NCBI GenBank assembly: GCA_964487255.1
Contig: CAZAQV010000007.1
Span: 62,001-126,000 of the forward strand
DNA length: 64,000 nucleotides
Reading direction: 5' to 3'
From: CAZAQV01 sp964487255
GTDB taxonomy: Bacteria > Myxococcota_A > Polyangia > Polyangiales > CAZAQV01
This document shows, piece by piece, positions 25,247-38,360 of the stretch. Under the pieces are notes generated by a model. That model saw only the letters and a program-made list of their open reading frames with translations, made no database searches and was not told the DNA's origin. Position numbers and translations under genes: made by a program. The stretch's first letter is position 1. Every line of letters starts with the position of its first letter.

Positions 25247-26075
25247 GCTTTGTTGCAATGTAACCCGGAACGTCGAACGCGCCCAAGTGGACGGCTTCAG
25301 ACCACAGCCGCGCTGTCTCCCGAATGGTAGCCGCGCGTGATTCATGGATGGCCTTATGGTCGAACGATTCGCCGCATAACGTCCAGCTCCAAGTCCCGCA
25401 GCCATAAATGGGTACGCAGCCAAAGTAAGGCAAGACCTGTTTGAACACCCGCCCGAGCGTCTTTTGAGTCTCGATAAAGATCTCGTCCATCAAGAGCGGT
25501 GACTCGCTCTGGAGACCGAAGAGGCCGCCCGGTTTGAGCATACCGCGCACGCCCTCAAAGAAGCTTTGGTCGAAAAGGCCCTCGGCGGGTCCCACCGGGT
25601 CCGAACCGTCGAGCAAGATCACGTCGAAGGGTTCGTCGCGCTTCTCTTTGACAAAGTCGACGCCATCGATCACCCGAACATCAAGCCGCGGATCGTCCCA
25701 GGCGGTGCCGATGGTGGGCAGGTACTTCTTGCATACCTCGATGACCTCGCCGTCGATCTCGGCGAGCACCACCTTCTTTACATCGGGGTGACGGAGAACC
25801 TCCCGCGCAGAACCCCCATCACCGCCGCCAATGATCAGAACTCGCTCGATCGAGGGAGCGAGCGCCATCGCAGGATGGACGAGCATCTCGTGGTAGAAAA
25901 ACTCGTCGACCTCACTGGTCATGAAGATTCCGTCGAGGGCCAACATCCGGCCGAACGCGTCACTCTCGAAGACGTCGATCTTCTGAAACTCGCTGCGTCC
26001 GGTGTAGAGCGTCCTCTGGACGCGCACGCCCAAACGCACATTCTTCTGAAATTGCTCCGTAAACCACAAACTCAT
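25236..26075 (-). CDS. speE: Spermidine synthase (polyamine aminopropyltransferase)
   Basis: It transfers the aminopropyl group of decarboxylated S-adenosylmethionine to putrescine and releases methylthioadenosine. The protein is 279 residues, the family norm. Motifs include MTSEVDEFFYHEMLVHP, the Rossmann loop IIGGGDGGSAREVL, LAEIDGEVIEVCK and DVILLDGSDPVGPAEGLF. In family members the last of these carries the catalytic Asp. The methionine salvage genes mtnB and mtnD begin 235 bp away on the other strand, which fits recycling of the methylthioadenosine it produces. No speD is in view. Confidence 0.95.
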   Translation of the reverse strand: MSLWFTEQFQKNVRLGVRVQRTLYTGRSEFQKIDVFESDAFGRMLALDGIFMTSEVDEFFYHEMLVHPAMALAPSIERVLIIGGGDGGSAREVLRHPDVKKVVLAEIDGEVIEVCKKYLPTIGTAWDDPRLDVRVIDGVDFVKEKRDEPFDVILLDGSDPVGPAEGLFDQSFFEGVRGMLKPGGLFGLQSESPLLMDEIFIETQKTLGRVFKQVLPYFGCVPIYGCGTWSWTLCGESFDHKAIHESRAATIRETARLWSEAVHLGAFDVPGYIATKLKG

Positions 26076-26085
26076 ACTCTACCTC

Positions 26086-26162
26086 TGACTCTTCGCTAGC
26101 CTTTCTGCGTAGCAACGATTTTGCAAGTAGCAAAATCGGCTCCTCCGAAAAGAGACTCATCG
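26086..26162 (+). repeat. Hairpin repeat element, copy B1
   Basis: The unit runs from CTGACTCTTCGCTAGCC to GACTCATC. Its core is a perfect 9-bp stem CGATTTTGC (26117-26125) / GCAAAATCG (26131-26139) around the loop AAGTA. It lies just upstream of speE and is followed directly by copy B2 with a period of 86-87 bp. Confidence 0.8.
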
Positions 26163-26172
26163 TGGCTACCTC

Positions 26173-26248
26173 TGACTCTTCGCTAGCCTTTTCTCAGACC
26201 AGCGATGTGCATGTAGCACATCGGCTCCTCCGAAAAGAGCGCCCACCG
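26173..26248 (+). repeat. Hairpin repeat element, copy B2
   Basis: This is a tandem neighbour of B1 with the same flanks, CTGACTCTTCGCTAGCCTTTTC and GGCTCCTCCGAAAAGAG. The stem differs: CGATGTGC (26204-26211) / GCACATCG (26217-26224), loop ATGTA, 8 perfect pairs. A third start (CTGACTCTTC) follows at 26259 but has no hairpin. The rest of this 234-bp gap to mtnB holds no gene. Confidence 0.8.
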
Positions 26249-26309
26249 TGGCTGCCTCTGACTCTTCACGCTTGCGTTTGGTAGCTCGGACCCCCAGAAT
26301 TCGAGGCAG

Positions 26310-26966
26310 ATGCGCTACGATGGCCCACAAACACTCTCTATCGAAGACGCCAAGGCGCGGATCTGCGAGCTCTGCCAGCTGTTCTACGGCTTCGGCTGGG
26401 TCTCAGGGACGGGAGGCGGCATCAGCATGCGGGCGGGTGACACGCTCGTGATGGCGCCATCGGGCGTGCCCAAGGAGCGCCTCGAGCCGCAGGACATGTT
26501 TGAGCTGGATCTCGACGGCGAGGTCATCAAACCACCCGCCGACGCATCTTTGCGCCTGAGCGAATGCGCTCCGCTCTTCTTGCACGCTTTCAAAAAACGC
26601 GGCGCGGGCGCGGTCATTCACACCCACAGCATCAACGCGCTGATGAGCACGATGCACGCGGACAAGGCTCTCGCAGTGACCCACATCGAGATGCTCAAGG
26701 GCATCTCTGGTGTGGGCTACCACGACGTCCACGAAGTGCCCATTATCGAAAACACCGCGCGCGAATGTGAGCTCGCAGACTCGCTCGGCAAGGCGATCGA
26801 TGATTATCCGAAGGCCCACGCGGTATTGGTACGCCGACACGGGGTCTACATCTGGGGCGATTCTTGGGTGACAGCCAAGCGCCACGCAGAGGTTTACGAC
26901 TACCTGTTTGACGTCAGCAACCGTTTCCGTGCAATGGGTCTCGACGGCTCAAAGAAACCCGCATAA
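26310..26966 (+). CDS. mtnB: Methylthioribulose-1-phosphate dehydratase
   Basis: It is a class II aldolase-fold zinc enzyme of the methionine salvage pathway. Visible features are GWVSGTGGGISMRAGD (the glycine-rich start), MAPSGVPKERL, a metal-binding HTHSINALM and a C-terminal RRHGVYIWG. These match MtnB rather than sugar-phosphate aldolases. Its substrate comes from methylthioadenosine via MtnN/MtnK or MtnP and MtnA, none of which is in the window. mtnD starts 22 bp later, so the two form an operon. Confidence 0.9.
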   Translation: MRYDGPQTLSIEDAKARICELCQLFYGFGWVSGTGGGISMRAGDTLVMAPSGVPKERLEPQDMFELDLDGEVIKPPADASLRLSECAPLFLHAFKKRGAGAVIHTHSINALMSTMHADKALAVTHIEMLKGISGVGYHDVHEVPIIENTARECELADSLGKAIDDYPKAHAVLVRRHGVYIWGDSWVTAKRHAEVYDYLFDVSNRFRAMGLDGSKKPA

Positions 26967-26987
26967 CTTGTTAAAGAAGGACGTTCG

Positions 26988-27431
26988 ATGAAAGCCAATT
27001 GGTTAGACGACAACAGCGAAATCAGTGCCGCGCGCCTCAACGAAGAGGGCGTGCACTATCAATCGTTCACGACCGAGCCGAGCGACTGGCAGCCCGCGCT
27101 CGACGAGCTCAAGGACGATCGCGGCTACCTGGAGCAAGACGAGGTCAAGCTCAGCCCTGCAACGCCGGATCTAGACGCGCTCTGTCAGAAGTTCGTGGGC
27201 GAGCATTTTCACGATGAAGACGAGGTGCGCTTTGTCCTCAGCGGCGAAGGCGTTTTTGATATCCGCTCCCACGACGACCGATGGATGCGCGTTCAAGTCG
27301 AGCGTGGAGACCTCATCATAGTCCCTGAAAAACGCCACCACCGCTTCATGCTAACCGACAGCAAAACCATCCACTGTGTGCGTTTGTTCAAAGACCGCAG
27401 TGGCTGGACCCCGCACTACCGCGAAGAGTGA
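26988..27431 (+). CDS. mtnD: Acireductone dioxygenase
   Basis: A small cupin enzyme that oxidises acireductone to the keto acid of methionine plus formate (Fe form). The metal-binding motif HFHDEDEVRFVLSGEG gives two His and one Glu, and RHHRFML supplies a later His. A GAAGGA ribosome binding site precedes the start. At 147 residues it is shorter than the roughly 180-residue enterobacterial enzyme, because the C-terminal arm is short. The enolase-phosphatase step (MtnC or MtnW/MtnX) is not encoded nearby. Confidence 0.92.
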   Translation: MKANWLDDNSEISAARLNEEGVHYQSFTTEPSDWQPALDELKDDRGYLEQDEVKLSPATPDLDALCQKFVGEHFHDEDEVRFVLSGEGVFDIRSHDDRWMRVQVERGDLIIVPEKRHHRFMLTDSKTIHCVRLFKDRSGWTPHYREE

Positions 27432-27545
27432 GTAAAGTCCGTGAGTGCCCGCACGGGCAAATGAGTGCTTCAACATCTATACTCCTGGTAACCGCATGGT
27501 GACGTCTCGTGGGGAGGGACGAAGCTTAGGCAGAGAGGAAGCAAC

Positions 27546-28958
27546 GTGTCACTCACAGACTCCATCCCAAACAATGTCGACTTGGGCTCGGACCGCAAAC
27601 TGCTACGCGCGCTTGAAAAGTGGCAGCCCAATTTTCTCAACTGGTGGATGGAGATGGGGCCCGATGGCTTTCAGCAAGACGACATTTGGTTGCGTACTGC
27701 AATCTCCGTCGAGCCGGGCGGCTGGGCGCACTACGACTACGTCAAAATGCCCGATTACCGCTGGGGCATCTTCCTTGAACCCCGAGCGGGTGAGCGGAGT
27801 ATCGGTTTCGGAGACAATGCGGACCGACCGGTCTGGGACGAAGTGCCGGGTGAATTGCGAGGCATGCTGCGAAGGATCATCGTCACACAAGCCGACACCG
27901 AACCGGCCAGCGTTGAGCAACAACGCCAGCTCGGAAAGACCGCGCCTTCGCTCTACGACCTGCGAAACTTGTTTCAGGTCAACGTCGAAGAGGGGCGACA
28001 CCTGTGGGCGATGGTGCACCTCCTGCATCAATACTTTGGGCGAGACGGTCGCGAGGAGGCGGAGGCGCTGCTCGAAAGGCGCAGCGGAGACATCGACAAG
28101 CCTCGCATCTTGAACACCTTTAACGAAACGACCGACGAGTGGCTGTCGTTCTTCATGTTCACAATGTTCACGGACCGTGACGGCAAGTACCAACTCGCGT
28201 CGTTGGCAGAATCAGGCTTTGACCCACTCGCGCGCTGCACACGTTTCATGCTTACCGAAGAATCATTTCACCTGTTCACAGGCGAGACGGGCGTCGATCG
28301 TATCGTTCAGCGATCCGCAGAAGCCACCAAGACGGATTCGAATGAAGATGCGCGCAACCAGGGGGCCATCGATCTTCCGACCATTCAGAAGTGGATCAAC
28401 TTCTGGTTCTCGAGTTCTGTGGAGCTCTTCGGTGGCGAAGTATCCTCCAACGCCGCGGACTACTTCGCCGCGGGCGTGAAGGGCCGCTATCGAGAGCAAA
28501 AGAAGTACGAGGAACACAAGGCACTGAGCGAAATCTACCAAATGGAGACGCTCGAGAATGGTCGCCTTTCAACCAAGGAAGTGCCGCTCCGAAACGCTAT
28601 GAATGAGGTGCTTCGTGACGAATACGTTCAAGATTGCGAACGCGCATGCCGCAAGTGGAACCGCACCATCGCGGACGCCGACTTGAAGTACGAGCTGTAC
28701 ATCCCAAGCCGCCGCTTCAACCGAACCGTCGGCGCCTACGCAGAAGGCACGTTCGACATCCATGGTGACCCGATTAGCGAAGCCGAGTTCGAGGCAAAGC
28801 GTAGCGCGTGGCTACCCACGAATGAAGACCGAGCCTACGTCCGTTCGCTCATGAAACCGGTGTATGAACCCGGCAAGTTTGCCAGCTGGATCGCGCCGCC
28901 CAAAAAGGGTGTGCAGGGCACCGAACTCGACCACGAGTACGTCAAGTTCAACCGCTAG
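27546..28958 (+). CDS. boxB: BoxB-like di-iron oxygenase (benzoyl-CoA 2,3-epoxidase catalytic subunit family)
   Basis: A GTG start is preceded by AGAGGA. The protein is 470 residues, close to BoxB length, and closely follows the BoxB pattern: GWAHYDYVKMPDYRWGIFL, RRIIVTQADTEPASVEQQR, SLYDLRNLFQVNVEEGRHLW and MLTEESFHLF. BoxB with its reductase BoxA converts benzoyl-CoA to the 2,3-epoxide in aerobic aromatic breakdown. The helix I recall as EEAHH in characterised BoxB reads EESFH here. No boxA, boxC or benzoate-CoA ligase is near, so either the partners lie elsewhere or the enzyme has another substrate. It is downstream of mtnD after 114 bp and may not be in that operon. Confidence 0.85.
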   Translation: MSLTDSIPNNVDLGSDRKLLRALEKWQPNFLNWWMEMGPDGFQQDDIWLRTAISVEPGGWAHYDYVKMPDYRWGIFLEPRAGERSIGFGDNADRPVWDEVPGELRGMLRRIIVTQADTEPASVEQQRQLGKTAPSLYDLRNLFQVNVEEGRHLWAMVHLLHQYFGRDGREEAEALLERRSGDIDKPRILNTFNETTDEWLSFFMFTMFTDRDGKYQLASLAESGFDPLARCTRFMLTEESFHLFTGETGVDRIVQRSAEATKTDSNEDARNQGAIDLPTIQKWINFWFSSSVELFGGEVSSNAADYFAAGVKGRYREQKKYEEHKALSEIYQMETLENGRLSTKEVPLRNAMNEVLRDEYVQDCERACRKWNRTIADADLKYELYIPSRRFNRTVGAYAEGTFDIHGDPISEAEFEAKRSAWLPTNEDRAYVRSLMKPVYEPGKFASWIAPPKKGVQGTELDHEYVKFNR

Positions 28959-29089
28959 ACCGCTCACCCTTTGCTCTGATCCTGGCTTTCGTCCTCCTCC
29001 GGTCGCTCGAAGTACCATTTTGTACGTCTTCGCTCCCTCCGTGCGGGCGCGCTCAGGCTCAAACCAAACTGTGAACGATCTAGATGGCT

Positions 29090-30400
29090 CTACGTCAAGG
29101 CTTGGCCTACGGACCGACCACGGGGTTGTTCGACGACTCCGGCGTCCGCTACATGTTCCGGGACTGTGCCGTATCCACCGTATTCACTGCCGTAAGCTTC
29201 GACGCCACACTCGCTAATGTCGAGGCCTTCGATTTCGTGCTGCCGACTGACGCGAACCCCTCCTGGAATCAATGCTCGCATGGCCCACCACACGGCCAGA
29301 CTACTGACAAACGCAAACACACTCGCCACCAGCACACCCTTGAGTTGGACAGCCATGAGCGTGCCGCCACCGCCAAACACAAGGCCATCATCGGCGGCAA
29401 ACAATCCAACCGCGAGTGTGCCGAATACACCACAGAAAAAGTGAACGGGAATCGCACCAACGGGGTCATCGATGCGCAAACGGTCGAGCAACATCACACC
29501 TTCGACGACAATCACACCACCCATCGCGCCAACGATGAGCGACGCGCCGGGTCCGATCACGTCGCAGCCCGCAGTGATTGCGACGAGACCCGCGAGCGCG
29601 CCATTGAGAGCCATGGACAGGTCGAGCATCTTGGTTCGAAGCTTTGTGTGAAAAAGTGCCGTCAAAAAGCCTGCTGATGCAGAAAGGTTTGTAACGACGA
29701 TAATCGGTCCGATGGCATCCGGATCCGCTGCAAGCGTGCTGCCACCGTTGAAACCGAACCAGCCGAGCCAAAGCACGAGAACTCCGAGGGCGGCGAGCGG
29801 AAAGTTGTGAGCCGGCAGGGGTCGCACCCCACCTTTGTCGGTGTACTTGCCGAGGCGCGGTCCGACTACGATCGCACCCGCTAGCGCCATCGCACCACCC
29901 ACGGCATGAACGACCGTGCTGCCTGCAAAGTCGTGAAAGCCCCAAGTTGCGAGAATGCCGCCGCCCCAAACCCAATGTCCCACGATCGGGTAGATGAGCG
30001 CGGCGCAGAGGGCGGTAAACAGAAGAAACGTACCCAGCCGAGAGCGCTCCGCGACGGCGCCACTGACGATCGTCGCCGCGGTCGCCGCAAAGACCAGTTG
30101 GAAAAACATGAAAACGTAGAGCGGCAGCGATTCAGGCGCCGCCGAAAGCGTCTCGTTCCCCGCCGGGGCAAACCCTGTAAACCCGATCAGCGATGTCCCA
30201 TCTCCGAACATGAAGCCGAAACCGACGGCGAAGTACAGCACCGATGCCAGCGCCACGACGGAGAAGTTCTTGAGCAAAACCATGACGGCGTTCTTTCGAC
30301 GAGAAAAACCACTCTCGACGAGCGCAAAGCCGGCATGCATGAAAAAAACCAAGAAGGCACTAAGCAGAACCCAAAGACTGTCCGCAATCCTCGTATCCAT
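29090..30400 (-). CDS. amt: Ammonium transporter
   Basis: About eleven transmembrane helices follow the Amt pattern. FFMHAGFALVESGFSRRKNA opens the protein. The pore histidines are visible in GFHDFAGSTVVHAVGG and VHFFCGVFG. The cytoplasmic tail has GLDISECGVEAY, the segment that in relatives contacts PII proteins, followed by an extended tail of about 30 residues. No glnK is adjacent. It is the last gene of a gltB-gltD-amt series on the minus strand, so ammonium uptake sits next to its assimilation. It lies 69 bp after gltD. Confidence 0.95.
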   Translation of the reverse strand: MDTRIADSLWVLLSAFLVFFMHAGFALVESGFSRRKNAVMVLLKNFSVVALASVLYFAVGFGFMFGDGTSLIGFTGFAPAGNETLSAAPESLPLYVFMFFQLVFAATAATIVSGAVAERSRLGTFLLFTALCAALIYPIVGHWVWGGGILATWGFHDFAGSTVVHAVGGAMALAGAIVVGPRLGKYTDKGGVRPLPAHNFPLAALGVLVLWLGWFGFNGGSTLAADPDAIGPIIVVTNLSASAGFLTALFHTKLRTKMLDLSMALNGALAGLVAITAGCDVIGPGASLIVGAMGGVIVVEGVMLLDRLRIDDPVGAIPVHFFCGVFGTLAVGLFAADDGLVFGGGGTLMAVQLKGVLVASVFAFVSSLAVWWAMRALIPGGVRVSRQHEIEGLDISECGVEAYGSEYGGYGTVPEHVADAGVVEQPRGRSVGQALT

Positions 30401-30469
30401 TTGGGGGAAGTATAGGAACCAAGTGTTTCGCGGATGTTTCCGAACCGAAACGATTGGTGACGCAGGGCG

Positions 30470-31915
30470 TTAGGGTGCCGCTTCAGCCATCAGGAAGTTG
30501 TCGACCTCGAGCGCGGCGCGTCGGCCCTCTTCGATCGCCCACACCACCAGCGACTGGCCCCGCCGGCAATCGCCAGCGGCAAATACTCCCGTGAGACTCG
30601 TCGCATATTTCGACACCGCGACCGAAATATTGCCGCGTCCGTCGAGCTTGACACCGTCCGCCTCTGCAAAGCCTGCTTCCGGCCCAACAAAGCCCATCGC
30701 AAGCAAAACGAGGTCGGTTTCGAGCGTGTCCTCCGTACCGGCCACAGGCGCAAAGCCAGAAGGGCCGGGCTCCACCTGAACGGTGTTCACAGCGCGAACA
30801 CGCCCCGCTTGATCTGCTTCGAAGCCGGTGACCGAGATCGAGAAATGCCGCGGGTCGGCACCATACTTGGCCTCGGCCTCACGGTGTCCATAGTCTCGAC
30901 GAAAGATATGCGGCCACTGGGGCCACGGGTTCTGCTCCGCGCGCATCTCGGGCGGCCGTGGCATGATCTCGAAATTGTCGAGGCTCTGGCAACCGTGGCG
31001 AAGTGCCGTGGCAATGCAGTCGGTCCCGGTGTCACCGCCACCGATGACGAGAACCTTACGGTCCTTCGCAGAGATGTAGTTGCCGTCTGAGAGCTGGCTG
31101 TCGAGCCAACTCTTTGTGTGGCTGCGCAGAAAATCCATGGCGAAGTGGATACCGTCGTGCTCTCGTCCAGGGACCGGCAAGTCACGTGGCACTGTGCTCC
31201 CAAGCGCCAGTAGGACAGCGTCGTGCTCTGAGCGTAACTTCGCAAACGAAATCTCTCGTCCAATCTCAACATCGGTCACAAAGAGCACCCCCTCCGCCCG
31301 CATGAGGTCGACGCGACGCTCAACGGTACTCTTGTCGAGCTTCATGGTCGGAATGCCGTACATCAGCAGGCCACCAATGCGGTCCTCACGTTCATACACG
31401 GTAACCCGATGACCAAAGCGATTGAGCTGCTGCGCCGCAGCCAAACCTGCAGGGCCCGAACCGACGACAGCAACACGAAAAGATGTGCGCTGGTTGGGCG
31501 GCGTCGGCACGATCCAGCCCTCCTTGAAACCGCGATCCACGATCGCGCACTCGATCTCTTTGATCGAAACAGGGTCGCTATGGATGCCCAAGACGCAGGC
31601 GCCCTCACAAGGCGCGGGGCAGACCCGTCCCGTGAACTCTGGAAAGTTGTTGGTTTCGTGGAGACACGCCAACGCATCCCGCCAGCGGTTCTGGTAAACG
31701 AGGTCGTTCCACTCTGGGATAAGGTTGTCGATCGGACATCCGGTCTCTGCCTGGCAAAAGGGGATGCCGCAGTCCATGCAACGCGCGGCCTGCTTGAAGA
31801 GTCCCGCTTCGGCGAGTGGAAGGCGGAACTCACGATAGTGGTCGAGCCGCGTGTCCGCCGACTCCGAATCGGACGTTTGCCGCTCGTACTCTTTGAACCC
31901 CGTTACTTTACCCAT
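30470..31915 (-). CDS. gltD: Glutamate synthase (NADPH) small subunit
   Basis: The 481-residue beta subunit passes electrons from NADPH via FAD to the large subunit. The N-terminal Cys-rich region has CMDCGIPFCQAETGCPI and CPAPCEGACVLG. FAD-binding VVGSGPAGLAAAQQL follows near 150, then NAD(P)-binding VLVIGGGDTGTDC and a C-terminal GVFAAGDCRRGQSLVV. It starts 13 bp after gltB stops, so the two subunits are co-expressed. Confidence 0.97.
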   Translation of the reverse strand: MGKVTGFKEYERQTSDSESADTRLDHYREFRLPLAEAGLFKQAARCMDCGIPFCQAETGCPIDNLIPEWNDLVYQNRWRDALACLHETNNFPEFTGRVCPAPCEGACVLGIHSDPVSIKEIECAIVDRGFKEGWIVPTPPNQRTSFRVAVVGSGPAGLAAAQQLNRFGHRVTVYEREDRIGGLLMYGIPTMKLDKSTVERRVDLMRAEGVLFVTDVEIGREISFAKLRSEHDAVLLALGSTVPRDLPVPGREHDGIHFAMDFLRSHTKSWLDSQLSDGNYISAKDRKVLVIGGGDTGTDCIATALRHGCQSLDNFEIMPRPPEMRAEQNPWPQWPHIFRRDYGHREAEAKYGADPRHFSISVTGFEADQAGRVRAVNTVQVEPGPSGFAPVAGTEDTLETDLVLLAMGFVGPEAGFAEADGVKLDGRGNISVAVSKYATSLTGVFAAGDCRRGQSLVVWAIEEGRRAALEVDNFLMAEAAP

Positions 31916-31928
31916 CGCGCAGCCCTCA

Positions 31929-36464
<4,536 letters not shown>

Positions 36465-36541
36465 AGCGTTACGGAGCGTGCGCGCCCCGGGATAGGCACG
36501 CAACCACTCAATTGTTTCGATTATGTTTCTTCCCTACTCCG

Positions 36542-37651
36542 CTACGGGTCGATGCGGATGGGGTAGCGGAACTCGAAGCGCGTCTTTTTGAAGGGCCCAA
36601 ACTGAGCGCGGCGCTTGATGACGTCCTCCATGCACTGCCCCTGTCGCGTGCCGCCAAAGGGTGCTCCACTCACGCGAGCACTCACGACTTTCCCCGTCGA
36701 TTTGACGGCGACAAGCGCAGTGGCGACGCCGACCTGTGCGCCGGCACAGCTACGAAACCCGGGCATCAGCTGCCCCATCACCTTGGAGACATCAGCTTTG
36801 CTTGGCGAGTCCCCACTGGGAGGAGGTGGTTCAGGTTTCTTCTCTTCGAACTCGTCAGACTCGCCAGTGGCGGTGTCGAGTAGCTCGTCGAGACTCTTCG
36901 GCGCCTTTGGCTTTTCTGCGAGCGCCTCGTCAACGGCCCCGCCCACGTTCTGGTTTGCTGTCTTCTCTGCGGTCGACTCGTCACCTGAAACGGCTGCCGC
37001 GCGACGCGCAATATCGGCTGTGTCGATCGCTTTTGTTTCCGCTGGTGGCTGCGACTCTTCGCCACTCGATCCGCGCGCTTTCTTTACCGCGCCGCCTGTC
37101 TCCACGGATGAGGCCTTGGCTTTGCTCGCGCGCTTCGGTTCCGCCGCTGATTTTGTACTGCGCGACTCAGACTGCGTCTCGGTTTCTTCGGTCGAAGACG
37201 CCTGGACAGGCTCGGCCTCTATGGGCTGCTCGGGTTGCTCGGGCTCCATCTCAACAGGCGCGACTTCGGCGCTGGGCTCCGGTGCAGGCTCGACTTCAGG
37301 CTGCGCATCGACCGCCTCAGGACCGGAACCCGACCCCACTACGAAATACGCAATCAACGCCCCCACGGCGACGAGTGCGACAACACCGAACCACATTCCC
37401 CCCGAAGACGATTCCTCCGTTCGAGGCTCGTACTCCTTGGCATCGGTGGGCAAGACAGGCGCCCGTGGGCGCGCGGTGACTGCATCGGACGAGGGGTCGG
37501 CGTCGAGCTTGCGAAGGTCGATGTGGCCCTTTGTCGCAAAACCACTCGCGCGATCGTCGCTGTGCATGAGCGACTGCATCTCGTGTGCGGTCAGACCACG
37601 GTTTTCATCGTCGACGACGGGAGGCCTTGGTACCTTTGGCGTCTTGGGCAC
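36542..37651 (-). CDS. Inner-membrane protein with AgmX/PglI-type TonB-like C-terminal domain
   Basis: A cytoplasmic N-terminus of about 85 residues is followed by one transmembrane helix (MWFGVVALVAVGALIAYFVV). A long Pro/Glu/Ser/Ala-rich periplasmic stalk leads to a C-terminal domain with SKVMGQLMPGFRSCAGAQVG, GKVVSARVSGAPFGGTRQGQ and CMEDVIKRRAQFGPFKKTRF. That domain matches the TonB-like module of AgmX/PglI and related myxobacterial proteins. Two Cys are likely to form a disulfide. The N-terminal MHSDDRASGFATKGHIDL segment may be a docking site. It is co-directional with the SurA-like gene upstream and gltB downstream. Confidence 0.7.
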   Translation of the reverse strand: MPKTPKVPRPPVVDDENRGLTAHEMQSLMHSDDRASGFATKGHIDLRKLDADPSSDAVTARPRAPVLPTDAKEYEPRTEESSSGGMWFGVVALVAVGALIAYFVVGSGSGPEAVDAQPEVEPAPEPSAEVAPVEMEPEQPEQPIEAEPVQASSTEETETQSESRSTKSAAEPKRASKAKASSVETGGAVKKARGSSGEESQPPAETKAIDTADIARRAAAVSGDESTAEKTANQNVGGAVDEALAEKPKAPKSLDELLDTATGESDEFEEKKPEPPPPSGDSPSKADVSKVMGQLMPGFRSCAGAQVGVATALVAVKSTGKVVSARVSGAPFGGTRQGQCMEDVIKRRAQFGPFKKTRFEFRYPIRIDP

Positions 37652-37688
37652 CTACGGATGATAGCGCAATAGGGCCGTCTCACCCAAA

Positions 37689-38360
37689 CTACTCAGAAAC
37701 TCCAATGACACGAACGCGGTGGACGACATCGCGGGTACGAAGCACAGAAACCCACTTCTCGACCGCCTCAGCAAGCGCTCGCTGCTGCATCCAAAGGCGC
37801 AGCGTCTGTGCGGCGACCGCGTAGGGTTCGTCGACAAAAGGGTGATTGCCTTGGTCGTAGCGAGCCCGCACCGCTGCCTCCGAAACGCGGGCTGTGTCCT
37901 CCAGATTGACCCGCAAAAAGTGGGCAACGATCGCCCTTCGCCTGATCACCGGCTCAAGCTCGGTCTCGTCAATACCGTGTTTTTGCATCGTGCTCTGGAT
38001 GTGGAGCTCTCCGCCTAGCTGGCGGACGAGCTGCGCGCGTGCGCTGCGCTTGTCTGCGGCAGAGGGATCGTCAAGTCCGACGCGGTGGGCTTCACGCACG
38101 ATCAGACCTTCGCCGATCAACTCTTCGAGGATGGCTTTCTGTGTCCGAACATTTGCAGCGGCGTCGGACTGGCTTCCGAAGAGGAGGGTGAGCAAGTCGA
38201 TGTCGCTCTTGAGGACGACGACCGCACTGGGGCGCATGGAGCGTGCCCCAACAATCGCCACCACTCCGTCTACCCAGCGTTCGTCATCGGCACGAGCGTC
38301 CACCGTGATGGAAGACATGATAAGCGCAAAGAAAAGAGCCGCGGCCGAGCGTTTGGTCAC
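37689..38360 (-). CDS. SurA N-terminal-domain-like periplasmic protein
   Basis: A signal peptide (MTKRSAAALFFALIMSSITV, ending near DARA) is followed by RWVDGVVAIVGARSMRPSAV, the SurA-type start in which the family usually has GDxVIxxSEL. Helices such as TQKAILEELIGEGLIVREA and a second helical block match the chaperone part of SurA. No parvulin PPIase domain is present. At 223 residues it is thus a chaperone-only, SurA-like protein, probably for outer-membrane protein handling. Its ATG overlaps the stop of the UPF0158 gene by 4 bases. Confidence 0.65.
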   Translation of the reverse strand: MTKRSAAALFFALIMSSITVDARADDERWVDGVVAIVGARSMRPSAVVVLKSDIDLLTLLFGSQSDAAANVRTQKAILEELIGEGLIVREAHRVGLDDPSAADKRSARAQLVRQLGGELHIQSTMQKHGIDETELEPVIRRRAIVAHFLRVNLEDTARVSEAAVRARYDQGNHPFVDEPYAVAAQTLRLWMQQRALAEAVEKWVSVLRTRDVVHRVRVIGVSE

